DNA from: Duganella sp. Root336D2
GTDB lineage: Bacteria > Pseudomonadota > Gammaproteobacteria > Burkholderiales > Burkholderiaceae_D
Direction of reading: 5' to 3'
Length of the DNA: 64,000 nucleotides
NCBI RefSeq assembly: GCF_001425005.1
Contig: NZ_LMDB01000035.1
Span: 261,005 to 325,004, forward strand
The number at the start of each line of letters is the position of its first letter. The first letter of the stretch is position 1. The notes below the pieces were generated by a model. It was not told the DNA's origin and did no database searches. It saw nothing but the letters and a program-made list of their open reading frames with translations. This document shows positions 15,222-23,327 of the stretch, one piece after another. Position numbers and translations under genes: made by a program.

Positions 15222-15787
15222 TGCGAGCCTCCCGCGCTTGGCGGCGGCACCGGCGGCAGCCCGGCGAGAGCGATAGGCAAGGCGATGCCAGGCGCACTCG
15301 CAAAGCTGGTGCTGGCGCCATCTGGCCGCCGGCTGCGCCAACCTATCTTGATAACGACCGGAGCATCAGCGGCACCCGAGCATGGCCACTGAAACTGCCC
15401 GCCACGCGCGGCAGCCGAGTCGCGGCAAATCACCGCACGGGCAAGCGGCAACGCAGCCATCAGATGCCGGCGGAACTCGTTCAGGTCAGAGCGTACGACG
15501 GCGCCTGAATCACATGGAGCATCCGCACAGGCGGGCAAAGCATCAGGCGCTCCGGCAAGCGCTGCATCAAATTCAAACCCCAGGTAGGCAGAGGACTGCG
15601 CGGCGTTAGCGCGCATGCGGTCAGCAAGCGTGGCGGCGGCCTGCAGGGCTTCGGTCTGCAATGCCGATTCCTGTCGAGTGCGCATGGCGTGAGCCTGCAT
15701 TGCCAGCGCTCCGACCAGCCCTACGGCCAGCAACAGCAAGGCAACCAGCACTTCCACCATGGTAAAACCCGCAACTGGACGACGCAT
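15218..15787 (-). CDS. pilV: PilV-type minor pilin
   Basis: 189 residues. Leader MRRPVAG, then FTMVEVLVALLLLAVGLVGALAMQ with Glu5, followed by the PilV-typical EALQAAATLADRMRAN segment. It is the first gene of the minor pilin run pilV-pilW-pilX-pilE-like-fimT-like, 60 bases downstream of the nrdR stop on the same strand. Minor pilins of this set form the initiation complex of type IV pili; no major pilin, PilY1 or assembly ATPase is in the window. Two Cys pairs in the body (ALPACADAPCD and further) may be disulfide-bonded. Confidence 0.88.
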   Translation of the reverse strand: MRRPVAGFTMVEVLVALLLLAVGLVGALAMQAHAMRTRQESALQTEALQAAATLADRMRANAAQSSAYLGFEFDAALAGAPDALPACADAPCDSGAVVRSDLNEFRRHLMAALPLARAVICRDSAAARGGQFQWPCSGAADAPVVIKIGWRSRRPDGASTSFASAPGIALPIALAGLPPVPPPSAGGSQ

Positions 15788-15847
15788 GGCGCAGCCCTCC
15801 CCTGCTGATCACATTAGTCAGCAGAGGACTCGCGGGTTTGAGGAATA

Positions 15848-16321
15848 TCAAGCCTTGGTAGAGAGCTCTTGACCGTCGCCAACTTCTTCGATCGCGTCCT
15901 GGAATTCGGCCAGGTCTTCGAAGTTTTTGTAGACGGAAGCGAAGCGGATGTAGGCCACTTTATCGAGGCGCTTGAGCTCAGCCATCACCAGCTCGCCAAC
16001 GAAGACGGAATCGACTTCGCGCTGGCCGCTGGTGAGCAGTTTTTCTTCGATGGAGGAAACCGCCTTGTCGACGGACTCGGCAGCAACAGGGCGTTTGCGC
16101 AAGGCCAGCATCAGGCTGGCGCGCAGCTTATCGGCCGAATACTCGGTGCGGCTGCCGTTTTTCTTGACCACATAGGGCATAGTCAACTCGATCCGCTCCC
16201 ATGTGGTGAAGCGCTTATCGCAATTCACGCAGCGCCGGCGCCGCTTGATGGCGTCCCCTTCCTCCGACACGCGGGTGTCGAGGACTTGGATATCATCGTG
16301 CTGGCAGAACGGGCATTTCAT
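15848..16321 (-). CDS. nrdR: Transcriptional repressor NrdR
   Basis: 157 residues with a zinc ribbon formed by Cys3, Cys6, Cys31 and Cys34, then an ATP-cone domain at about 49-139 (VVKKNGSRTEYSADKLRASL). NrdR senses ATP/dATP and represses ribonucleotide reductase genes. The length is standard. It lies downstream of glyA but is separated from it by a strong terminator, so it likely has its own promoter within 16322-16353; the pilin genes follow on the same strand. Confidence 0.97.
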   Translation of the reverse strand: MKCPFCQHDDIQVLDTRVSEEGDAIKRRRRCVNCDKRFTTWERIELTMPYVVKKNGSRTEYSADKLRASLMLALRKRPVAAESVDKAVSSIEEKLLTSGQREVDSVFVGELVMAELKRLDKVAYIRFASVYKNFEDLAEFQDAIEEVGDGQELSTKA

Positions 16322-16348
16322 GGATGTGGCGTCTCTTATTATGTAATG

Positions 16349-16377
16349 AAAAAGCGCCGGACCTTACGATCCGGCGC
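16349..16377 (-). terminator. Rho-independent terminator of glyA
   Basis: Eight-bp perfect stem GCGCCGGA / TCCGGCGC (16354-16361 with 16370-16377); on the minus strand it is followed by CTTTTTCATT. It lies 23 bases after the glyA stop. Confidence 0.9.
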
Positions 16378-16399
16378 CTCGATAGTACCAACCGGGTGC

Positions 16400-17644
16400 T
16401 TAGGCGTAAACAGGGAATTTATCAGCCAGCACCTTCACAGCGGCTTTCACGCGCTCGATGGTTGCTGCGTCGTGCGGGTTATCCAGCACGTCGGCGATCA
16501 GGTTGCCCACTTCTTCCGCTTCCGCTTCCTTGAAACCGCGGGTGGTGAAAGCTGGCGAACCGAGACGAATGCCGGAAGTCACGAATGGCTTCTGTGGATC
16601 GTTAGGGATGCCGTTCTTGTTGCAGGTCATGTGAGCTTGGCCAAGGATCGCTTCCGCTTCCTTGCCGGTCAGGTTCTTGGCGCGCAGGTCGACCAGGAAC
16701 ACGTGCGATTCGGTGCCGCCGGACACGATGCGCAGGCCGCGCTTGATCAGGGTCTTGGCCAGCACGTCGGCGTTCTTCACCACTTGCTGCTGGTAAGCCT
16801 TGAATTCCGGGGTCAGCGCTTCCTTGAAGGCCACTGCCTTGCCAGCGATCACGTGCATCAGCGGACCGCCCTGGATGCCAGGGAAGATCGCGGAGTTGAT
16901 GATCTTTTCGTGTTCGGCTTTCATCAGGATGATGCCGCCACGTGGGCCGCGCAGGGACTTGTGGGTAGTCGAAGTCACGAAGTCAGCGTGCGGCACCGGG
17001 TTCGGGTACAGGCCAGCGGCGATCAGCCCGGCGTAGTGAGCCATGTCGACCATGAAGTAGGCGCCAACGGCCTTGGCTACTTTAGCGAAACGCTCGAAGT
17101 CGATCTTCTTGGAGAAGGCCGAAGCGCCGGCGATGATCAGCTTAGGCTTGTGTTCTTTCGCCAGGGCTTCCATTGCGTCGTAGTCGATATCTTCTTCAGC
17201 GGTCAGGCCGTAGGAAACAACGTTGAACCATTTGCCGGACATGTTCAGCGCCATGCCGTGGGTCAGGTGGCCGCCTTCTGCCAGCGACATGCCCATGATG
17301 GTGTCGCCTGGTTTCAGGACAGCGAAGAACACGCCCTGGTTAGCCTGGGAACCGGAGTTAGGCTGCACGTTGGCCGCTTCAGCGCCGAACAGCTGCTTCA
17401 CGCGGTCGATGGCCAGTTGCTCGACGACGTCCACGTACTCGCAGCCACCGTAGTAGCGCTTGCCTGGGTAGCCTTCGGCATATTTGTTGGTGAGCTGGGA
17501 GCCCTGGGCTTCCATTACGGCTGGCGAAGTGTAGTTCTCGGAGGCGATCAGCTCGATGTGGTCGTGCTGGCGCTTGTTCTCGTTCTGGATAGCGGCAAAC
17601 AGCTCCGCGTCAACGTTGGCGAGGGTGTGATCTTTTGCGAACAT
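16400..17644 (-). CDS. glyA: Serine hydroxymethyltransferase
   Basis: Interconverts serine and glycine with tetrahydrofolate, the main source of one-carbon units; PLP-dependent cytosolic enzyme. 414 residues from MFAKDHTLANVD, close to the E. coli length (417). Signatures seen: HIELIASENYTSPAVMEAQGS, YPGKRYYGGCEYVD, the PLP lysine in TSTTHKSLRGPRGG, and GIRLGSPAFTTRGF near the C-terminus. In-frame codons upstream belong to the riboswitch leader, not the protein. Preceded by a consensus-like promoter and a ZTP riboswitch, and ended by a terminator, so it is a single-gene unit. Confidence 0.98.
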   Translation of the reverse strand: MFAKDHTLANVDAELFAAIQNENKRQHDHIELIASENYTSPAVMEAQGSQLTNKYAEGYPGKRYYGGCEYVDVVEQLAIDRVKQLFGAEAANVQPNSGSQANQGVFFAVLKPGDTIMGMSLAEGGHLTHGMALNMSGKWFNVVSYGLTAEEDIDYDAMEALAKEHKPKLIIAGASAFSKKIDFERFAKVAKAVGAYFMVDMAHYAGLIAAGLYPNPVPHADFVTSTTHKSLRGPRGGIILMKAEHEKIINSAIFPGIQGGPLMHVIAGKAVAFKEALTPEFKAYQQQVVKNADVLAKTLIKRGLRIVSGGTESHVFLVDLRAKNLTGKEAEAILGQAHMTCNKNGIPNDPQKPFVTSGIRLGSPAFTTRGFKEAEAEEVGNLIADVLDNPHDAATIERVKAAVKVLADKFPVYA

Positions 17645-17689
17645 GAAATTACTCCAGTTTTTAAGGCAGATTGGATCGAATCGGGAGCC

Positions 17690-17815
17690 AAAAAATGACA
17701 GGGCAGCCGAAACGCACGTTTCCATCGTGGCTGCCCAGGCGAACGGCTGATTGATGTATCTCACGTTCCCCGGTGGTTGCCCACCTCTCACCAGCAGCGC
17801 AAGCGCCAGCTAGTT
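17690..17815 (-). promoter_or_regulatory. ZTP (pfl) riboswitch controlling glyA, with terminator-type expression platform
   Basis: The minus-strand leader carries the conserved pfl-motif parts in order: a stem-loop GGTGGGCAACCACC (17785-17772), the adjoining CGGGGAACGTGAG, and after a variable linker CCGTTCGCCTGGGCA (ending near 17732). These match the ZTP aptamer core (AACCACCGGGGA and CCGCCUGGGC) known upstream of glyA and purine genes. The last conserved bases GGGCAGCC (17736-17729) also pair with GGCTGCCC (17708-17701), a hairpin followed by six T (17695-17690). Ligand binding would therefore compete with a terminator and switch glyA on when Z nucleotides accumulate under folate shortage. 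The on-switch logic is inferred from known examples. Confidence 0.9.
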
Positions 17816-17850
17816 TTTCGCCAGTTACGTGAGACCGTAATGGAGTCAGG

Positions 17851-17879
17851 ATTGTATGTTAAGTGGCAAATAACGGCAA
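17851..17879 (-). promoter_or_regulatory. glyA promoter
   Basis: On the minus strand TTGCCG (17879-17874) and TACAAT (17856-17851) are separated by 17 bases. Transcription would begin about 17844, some 30 bases before the riboswitch aptamer. Confidence 0.75.
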
Positions 17880-17908
17880 CGGTTGTGCCGGTTTCGCCGA
17901 AATCCGGC

Positions 17909-18053
17909 GAAATCCGGTGCCAGGTCTGTCATTTGGACATGGACGCACGACCTTTGACTTTGCGCAATTCGCGAATTTGCTCGTTTTCCCGTATTGAGAA
18001 AGCTCAGACGTTAGCGCTAGCTGTCCGAATGACAGACCTGGCACCGAATTTCG
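17909..18053. repeat. REPIN-like pair of inverted 31-bp repeats
   Basis: The 31 bases at 17909-17939 and the reverse complement of 18023-18053 agree at 29 positions; the core is CGGTGCCAGGTCTGTCATT. The two arms are separated by 83 bases, so the whole element is 145 bp. This is the layout of REP doublets (REPINs) mobilised by RAYT transposases. It sits between the divergent glyA and ydfG transcription units, just upstream of the glyA promoter. The class assignment is inference; no RAYT gene is in the window. Confidence 0.7.
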
Positions 18054-18107
18054 CTGGTTTACCGGTTTGGCGTTAGAATCCCCAAAGTTAATAATGGGAG
18101 TTCGACC

Positions 18108-18851
18108 ATGATCGTGTTAGTTACCGGTTCAACCGCTGGTTTTGGCGCCGCGATGGCGCGTGTTTTCGTCAAGAACGGCCACAAGGTGATCGCCGCTGGC
18201 CGCCGTGCCGAGCGCCTGGAAGCCCTGGCCAGCGAATTGGGTCCGAACTTATTGCCAGTTAAGCTGGACGTGACCGATAAGGCTGCGATCCATGCCGCAA
18301 TGGCCTCCCTGCCCGCTGATTGGAAGGAAATCGACGTCCTTATTAATAATGCGGGCCTGGCCCTCGGCATCAAAGGTGCCCACGAAGCGGATCTGGAAGA
18401 CTGGGAAACCATGATCGCCACCAACTGCACCGGCTTGGTCACCATCACCCGCGCCTTGCTCCCTGGCATGGTCGAGCGTGGCCGCGGCACCATCATCAAC
18501 CTGGGCTCGGTGGCCGGCGCCTATCCTTACCCGGGCGGCAATGTCTACGGCGCCACCAAGGCGTTCGTCGAACAGTTCACGCTTAACCTGCGTGCCGACC
18601 TGATCGGTACCGGTGTGCGCGCTACCAATATCGCGCCTGGCCTGTGCGGTGGCACCGAATTCTCCAACGTGCGCCTGAAAGACGATGCGGCAGCGGCCAA
18701 AGTCTACGAGGGCACCGCCCCGCTGACCGCGGAAGATATCGCCGACACGGCTTTCTGGATTGCAACATTGCCGCAACACATTAATGTAAATTCCATCGAA
18801 CTGATGCCAACCTGTCAAGGATTCTCTCCATTCGCGATCAAACGCGGCTAA
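18108..18851 (+). CDS. ydfG: YdfG-type NADP-dependent 3-hydroxy acid dehydrogenase (SDR)
   Basis: 247 residues, near-identical in length and very similar throughout to E. coli YdfG (248), which oxidises L-allo-threonine, serine and 3-hydroxy acids. Cofactor loop TGSTAGFG (6-13), NADP-type GRRAERL (31-37), NNAG (80-83), catalytic Ser134, Tyr147, Lys151 (VYGATK). Shared stretches include LEDWETMI, LLPGMVERG and GGNVYGATKAF. GGGAG precedes the ATG. It begins 55 bases after the REPIN-like element and is followed by 119 bases before ybgC, so it may not be part of the tol operon. Confidence 0.92.
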   Translation: MIVLVTGSTAGFGAAMARVFVKNGHKVIAAGRRAERLEALASELGPNLLPVKLDVTDKAAIHAAMASLPADWKEIDVLINNAGLALGIKGAHEADLEDWETMIATNCTGLVTITRALLPGMVERGRGTIINLGSVAGAYPYPGGNVYGATKAFVEQFTLNLRADLIGTGVRATNIAPGLCGGTEFSNVRLKDDAAAAKVYEGTAPLTAEDIADTAFWIATLPQHINVNSIELMPTCQGFSPFAIKRG

Positions 18852-18970
18852 AATGCCGCCGCATATAAGGGAAAACCGTAAGCAATTGTTACCAGATTGT
18901 GCAAAATACGATACCGCTGATTCATTTGGCGTAAAATGTTGCCGATTCTCACTTAGTAGCTCTTCTATCT

Positions 18971-19369
18971 ATGTCGTCTGAGTTCACCTGGGAGGTCCGC
19001 GTCTATTACGAAGACACGGATGCCGGCGGAATTGTCTATTACGCGAACTATTTGAAGTTCTTCGAGCGCGCGCGCACCGAGTGGTTGCGCTCCCTCGGAG
19101 TTAACCAGGACAGCCTCCTGCGCGAACACGACGCCATGTTTGTTGTCAAAAATGTCAGTGCGGACTACCACGCGCCGGCACGACTGGACGATGTAATAAA
19201 ATTGACGCTTCGTATTGATAAACTGGGCCGCGCTTCGATCCAGTTTGTACAGGAGGCGTGGTGCGGCGACCGCCTTTTAAATACTGCCCACGTTAAAGTT
19301 GGCTGTGTCGACTCGGCCCTGCGCCCTCGCGCCGTGCCGGATGCCGTTGCGGCCCGCATGCGCGCATAA
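18971..19369 (+). CDS. ybgC: Acyl-CoA thioesterase YbgC (tol-pal associated)
   Basis: 132-residue hot-dog thioesterase. The family signature YYEDTDAGGIVYYANYLKFFERARTEW begins at Tyr12; Asp17 corresponds to the catalytic aspartate. E. coli YbgC (134 residues) hydrolyses short and longer acyl-CoAs and interacts with phospholipid synthesis enzymes. It is the first gene of the conserved ybgC-tolQRAB-pal-cpoB cluster, 18 bases ahead of tolQ. A promoter probably lies in the 119-base gap upstream. Confidence 0.94.
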   Translation: MSSEFTWEVRVYYEDTDAGGIVYYANYLKFFERARTEWLRSLGVNQDSLLREHDAMFVVKNVSADYHAPARLDDVIKLTLRIDKLGRASIQFVQEAWCGDRLLNTAHVKVGCVDSALRPRAVPDAVAARMRA

Positions 19370-19387
19370 TAATTAGATTGAGAAACA

Positions 19388-20077
19388 ATGAACGTCACCC
19401 AAGACCTTTCCTTCATCGCCCTCATCACCAACGCACACCTGATCGTTCAGTTGATCATGGCGCTGCTGCTTGCGGTTTCCGTTATCAGCTGGACCTACAT
19501 TTTCAAGAAGCTGTTTGATGTGCGCAGTGCGCGCAATCAGACCGTCGAATTCGAAAAGACTTTCTGGGCAGGAGGCAACCTGCACGCCCTGCACGCCAGC
19601 GCTGGCAGCAACCGCGCCAGCAGCGGCGCCCTGGCCCGCATTTTCGAAGCCGGCATGGGTGAGTACATCAAGGGCAAGCAAGCTGCTGCCAGCAGCCGCG
19701 ACATGAATATGGGCGACGTGCTGGATGGCGCCCGCCGCGCCATGCGCGCTGCTTTCCAGCGCGAGATGGATGCGCTGGAAGCGCACCTGGCCTTCCTGGC
19801 TTCGGTCGGTTCCGTCTCCCCTTACATCGGCCTGCTCGGTACCGTGTGGGGCATCATGAACGCCTTCCGCGGCCTGGCCAATGTGCAGCAGGCGACGCTG
19901 TCGGCTGTGGCGCCCGGTATTGCCGAAGCGCTGATCGCGACAGCTATCGGCCTGTTCGCTGCAATTCCGGCCGTGGTGGCGTACAACCGCTTCTCGCACG
20001 ACATTGACCGTCTGGCGATCCGCTTCGAGAGCTTCGTTGAAGAGTTCTCGAACATCCTGCAGCGCCAGTCCCGTTAA
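19388..20077 (+). CDS. tolQ: Tol-Pal system proton channel protein TolQ
   Basis: 229 residues, MotA/TolQ/ExbB family. Three membrane segments are visible: about 15-40 (LIVQLIMALLLAVSVISWTY), about 135-160 (SVSPYIGLLGTVWGIMNAF) and about 170-192 (GIAEALIATAIGLFAAIPAVVAY). TolQ and TolR form the proton-driven motor that energises TolA at the division site. Spacing to tolR is 15 bases. Length and motif content are normal. Confidence 0.97.
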   Translation: MNVTQDLSFIALITNAHLIVQLIMALLLAVSVISWTYIFKKLFDVRSARNQTVEFEKTFWAGGNLHALHASAGSNRASSGALARIFEAGMGEYIKGKQAAASSRDMNMGDVLDGARRAMRAAFQREMDALEAHLAFLASVGSVSPYIGLLGTVWGIMNAFRGLANVQQATLSAVAPGIAEALIATAIGLFAAIPAVVAYNRFSHDIDRLAIRFESFVEEFSNILQRQSR

Positions 20078-20092
20078 AAGGCAAAACAGAAG

Positions 20093-20533
20093 ATGGCATC
20101 CTCCTTCTCAAGTGGCCTGCGCGGCAGCCGCGGCGGCCGCAAACTGAAGTCCGAGATCAACGTCGTGCCTTACATCGACGTGATGCTCTGCCTGCTGATC
20201 ATCTTCATGGTGATGCCGACTTCGAACAACCCGCAGTCGATCGACCTGCCGCACGCTGAAAAAGCGTCGCGTCCGCCGGATGCCTACATCCAGGTGCAGG
20301 TGAAGCCGAACGGCTCGCTGATGATCGGCATCGCCGGCAAATCTGCCGATGCGCCGGAAACCGAACCGAACCGCGAAGCCCTGGTGCGCAAGCTGCGCGC
20401 CTTGCACGAACAATATCCTGAGTACCCGGTGCTGATCGCCGGCGACAAGGAAAGCAAGTATGACGACGTGATCACACTGATTTCCGAAGCGAAGAAGTTG
20501 GGGATTAACCGCGTTGGCTTGGCAACGAAGTAA
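20093..20533 (+). CDS. tolR: Tol-Pal system protein TolR
   Basis: 146 residues, ExbD/TolR family: one N-terminal transmembrane helix (VVPYIDVMLCLLIIFMVMP, about 24-43) containing Asp29, the proton-pathway residue equivalent to E. coli Asp23, followed by a periplasmic domain ending KLGINRVGLATK. It pairs with TolQ in the inner membrane. The Gly/Ser/Arg-rich first 20 residues are cytoplasmic. tolA follows 3 bases after the stop. Confidence 0.96.
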   Translation: MASSFSSGLRGSRGGRKLKSEINVVPYIDVMLCLLIIFMVMPTSNNPQSIDLPHAEKASRPPDAYIQVQVKPNGSLMIGIAGKSADAPETEPNREALVRKLRALHEQYPEYPVLIAGDKESKYDDVITLISEAKKLGINRVGLATK

Positions 20534-20536
20534 GGC

Positions 20537-21394
20537 ATGGCAATGACGATGGCAGATGCAGGCGGACCGTACCGTGTGCCGAAGCGGCACGGCGGCACGC
20601 GCGCGTTTGCGCTCGCCGCGGTGATGCACGGCGTACTGTTTGCGTTCCTATGGGTTGGCATTCGATGGAACAATGACCCGGTCGGCGTTGATGCCGAGAT
20701 CTGGGACATGACCACGCAGATGGCCGCACCGCAGGCGCCGCAACCGGAGCCGCAGCCAGAGCCTGAACCGGAACCGCCTGCGCGCACGCCGGAGCCACCT
20801 CCTCCTCCACCGGAAGTGGTGAAGCCAGTGCAACCGGATCCGGAAATCGCGCTGCAGAAGAAGAAAGAAAAAGAAAAGAAAGAAGCGGAAGAGAGGAAGC
20901 TGGTTGAGGCGAGGAAAAAACTCGAAGAAGAGAAAAAGCGCCTGGCCGACCTCGAGAAACAGGACAAGCTGAAGAAGCAGGAAGATGATAAAGCCAAAAA
21001 ACTGGCGGAACTGAAAGAGAAGGAAAAGCTCGCCAAAGCCCGTGCCGCGGAAATGCAGCGCATCATGGGTTCGGCAGCTGCAGGCTCCACCGGAACTGCT
21101 GCACGTTCGACCGCGCCTAACCTGGACAAGGGCTACGTCTCGAAGCTGCGCACCAAGATCATGGGCCGCATCGATTATCCTGGCGCCAAGCAGGATATCG
21201 AAGCAAGGTTCATGGTCAGCCAGCTTCCTAGCGGCGAAGTCATGTCTGTTAAGAAAACAAAGAGCAGCGGCGTAGCTGCGTATGACACTGCGGTGGAGAA
21301 TGCGATTTATAAGGCCTCGCCCCTGCCCAAGCGTGACGACGGCACGGTGGCGCGCGAGCTTGAACTCGTGTTCAATTTGAAGGACGTACCTTGA
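20537..21394 (+). CDS. tolA: Cell envelope integrity protein TolA
   Basis: 285 residues with the three TolA parts: an N-terminal membrane anchor (about 24-42, AFALAAVMHGVLFAFLWVG), a Pro/Glu-rich linker followed by a long Lys/Glu-rich coiled-coil helix (about 112-175), and a C-terminal TonB-like domain (about 195-285, KGYVSKLRTKIMGRIDYPG...). It spans the periplasm and contacts TolB/Pal. The helical domain is shorter than in E. coli (421 residues total). The start may instead be the ATG two codons downstream, which is better spaced from TAAGG. Its stop overlaps the tolB ATG. Confidence 0.95.
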   Translation: MAMTMADAGGPYRVPKRHGGTRAFALAAVMHGVLFAFLWVGIRWNNDPVGVDAEIWDMTTQMAAPQAPQPEPQPEPEPEPPARTPEPPPPPPEVVKPVQPDPEIALQKKKEKEKKEAEERKLVEARKKLEEEKKRLADLEKQDKLKKQEDDKAKKLAELKEKEKLAKARAAEMQRIMGSAAAGSTGTAARSTAPNLDKGYVSKLRTKIMGRIDYPGAKQDIEARFMVSQLPSGEVMSVKKTKSSGVAAYDTAVENAIYKASPLPKRDDGTVARELELVFNLKDVP

Positions 21395-22659
21395 TGAACA
21401 AAGCTAAATTGATGTTCGTAGTTGCCGGCACAGCGTTTGCGCTGTCGGCACAAGCGCAGTTGCGCGTCGAAATTTCCGGCGTTGGCAGCAACCAGATCCC
21501 GGTCGCCATCGGCCCATGCGCCGGCGAAGCCTCAGCCCCGGCCCAGATCTCGGAAATCGTCAAAGCCGACCTGACCCGCAGCGGCATGTTCAAGATCATT
21601 GACGCCACGCCGACCACCAACCTGATGCAGACTGAAGCGACCAGCTGGAAGGCGCGCGGCGCCGACGCGCTGGTAGCCTGCTCCGTGCAGCAGCTCGGCA
21701 ACGGCCAGTTCGAAGTGCAGTACCGACTGATGTCGACGGTGCAGGGCAATGACCTGTCCGGCTTCCGCGCCCCGATGCCGAACCAGTACGGCCGCCTGGC
21801 AGCGCACAAGATCTCCGACGACGTGTATGAAAAGCTGACCGGCATCAAAGGCGTGTTCTCGACCCGCATCGCCTACGTGGTGCAGCAAGGCCGCCAGTAC
21901 CGCCTCGAAGTGGCCGATGCCGACGGCGAAAACGTGATCCCTGCCCTGACTTCGACCGAGCCAATCATTTCGCCATCCTGGTCGCCGGACGGCACCAAGG
22001 TCGCCTACGTCTCGTTCGAGCAGCGCAAGCCGGTGGTCTATGTGCAGAACCTGGTGACCCGCCAGCGCACCGTCGTGGCCAATGAAAAGGGCAACAACTC
22101 CGCACCGGCCTGGTCGCCGGACGGCAAGCGCCTGGCCGTGGCCCTGTCCAAGACCGGCAACACGCAGATCTTTATTGTCAACGCCGACGGCAGCGGTATC
22201 CGCCGCCTGACCAATGGCAGCACCATCGACACCGAACCGCAATTCAGCGCCGACGGCCAGTCCGTCTTCTTTACCAGCGACCGCAGCGGCGGCCCGCAGA
22301 TTTATCGCATGAGCGTCAACGGCGGCGAAGCCCAGCGCGTGACGTTCGGCAGCTCGTACAATATCAGCCCGCGCATTTCCGCTGACGGCAAGACGCTGGC
22401 TTATATTTCGCGGCGCGATGGCGGCGCCTTCCAGTTGTTCGTACTGGACCTGGAATCCCGCCAAGAGCAACGCCTGTCCGATACCACCAGCGACGATTCG
22501 CCAAGCTTCGCTCCGAATGGCAAGTACATCCTGTACGCCACTCAGAACGGCGGCCGCCGCTCGCTGGCGGTGGCATCGACAGACGGCCGGGTTAAGCAGC
22601 GCCTGAGTATTCAGGCGGGCAATATCAAGGAACCCACTTGGGGCCCTTTCATGAAGTGA
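21394..22659 (+). CDS. tolB: Tol-Pal system beta-propeller protein TolB
   Basis: 421 residues from the ATG that overlaps the tolA stop (TGATG). The signal peptide MNKAKLMFVVAGTAFALSAQA is followed by the N-terminal alpha/beta domain and a six-bladed WD40-like propeller with repeated SPSWSPDG, APAWSPDGKRLAV, SADGQSVFFTSDR and SPSFAPNGKYI motifs. Periplasmic partner of Pal and TolA. Length normal for the family. Confidence 0.97.
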   Translation: MNKAKLMFVVAGTAFALSAQAQLRVEISGVGSNQIPVAIGPCAGEASAPAQISEIVKADLTRSGMFKIIDATPTTNLMQTEATSWKARGADALVACSVQQLGNGQFEVQYRLMSTVQGNDLSGFRAPMPNQYGRLAAHKISDDVYEKLTGIKGVFSTRIAYVVQQGRQYRLEVADADGENVIPALTSTEPIISPSWSPDGTKVAYVSFEQRKPVVYVQNLVTRQRTVVANEKGNNSAPAWSPDGKRLAVALSKTGNTQIFIVNADGSGIRRLTNGSTIDTEPQFSADGQSVFFTSDRSGGPQIYRMSVNGGEAQRVTFGSSYNISPRISADGKTLAYISRRDGGAFQLFVLDLESRQEQRLSDTTSDDSPSFAPNGKYILYATQNGGRRSLAVASTDGRVKQRLSIQAGNIKEPTWGPFMK

Positions 22660-22714
22660 AGAAGTAAAAGAAGTAAACGAGAAGTAGCACCTTTAACGAC
22701 CAGGAGAAATAAAA

Positions 22715-23239
22715 ATGCGTAACGTAAAACACGTAGCCTTCATCATCGGTACCGCCGCCCTGCTGGCAGCTTGCTCCACCCCACCAGCTCCACAGAAGCC
22801 AGTTGAAGTGGTTGAGAAGCCAGCCGAGCCAGTCAAGCAAGCTGACACCCGCGCAGTTGAGCCAGTCAAAGCAGAAGTTGACGAACTGGACATCCCAGGC
22901 GGCAAGCTGGCCAACCGTTCCGTGTACTTCGACTTCGACAGCTACGTTGTTAAAGCAGAAGGCCAGGACGTGGTGCAGAACCACGCTGCCTACCTGGGCA
23001 AAAACCAGCGCGCTATCCTGATCCAGGGTAACACCGACGAACGCGGCGGCTCCGAGTACAACCTGGCCCTGGGCCAGAAGCGTGCTGAAGCTGTGCGCAA
23101 GTCGATGGCAGCCCTGGGCGTGCCAGAAGGCCGCATGGAAGCCGTGTCCCTGGGCGAAGAAAAGCCTAAGGCTGAAGGCCACAACGAAGAAGCATGGTCG
23201 CAGAACCGCCGTGCTGACATCGTTTACAAAGCTAAGTAA
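22715..23239 (+). CDS. pal: Peptidoglycan-associated lipoprotein Pal
   Basis: 174 residues. The lipobox LLAAC places the acylated cysteine at position 20; a Pro/Glu/Lys linker leads to the OmpA-like domain, with GNTDERGGSEYNLALGQKRA providing the conserved peptidoglycan (diaminopimelate) binding residues. Anchors the outer membrane to the cell wall as part of Tol-Pal. AGGAGA precedes the start. A strong terminator follows before cpoB. Confidence 0.97.
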   Translation: MRNVKHVAFIIGTAALLAACSTPPAPQKPVEVVEKPAEPVKQADTRAVEPVKAEVDELDIPGGKLANRSVYFDFDSYVVKAEGQDVVQNHAAYLGKNQRAILIQGNTDERGGSEYNLALGQKRAEAVRKSMAALGVPEGRMEAVSLGEEKPKAEGHNEEAWSQNRRADIVYKAK

Positions 23240-23265
23240 TTCGCTAGCTTAACAATGCCGCACAA

Positions 23266-23311
23266 GGGGCAGCGCGCAGTTTATACTGCGCCCTGCCCCG
23301 TTTCTTTTTTT
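23266..23311 (+). terminator. Rho-independent terminator between pal and cpoB
   Basis: A long hairpin (GGGGCAG...CTGCCCC with inner GCGCAG/CTGCGC, 23266-23299) is followed by GTTTCTTTTTTT. It separates cpoB from the tol-pal transcript, or lets only partial read-through into it. Confidence 0.88.
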
Positions 23312-23327
23312 GTGCAAGGAAGAAAAA

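Noticed and set aside
15869..17698. 609-codon plus-strand frame across nrdR and glyA
   Set aside because: It crosses two well-identified genes, a terminator and part of the riboswitch leader on the other strand; no domain or start signal.
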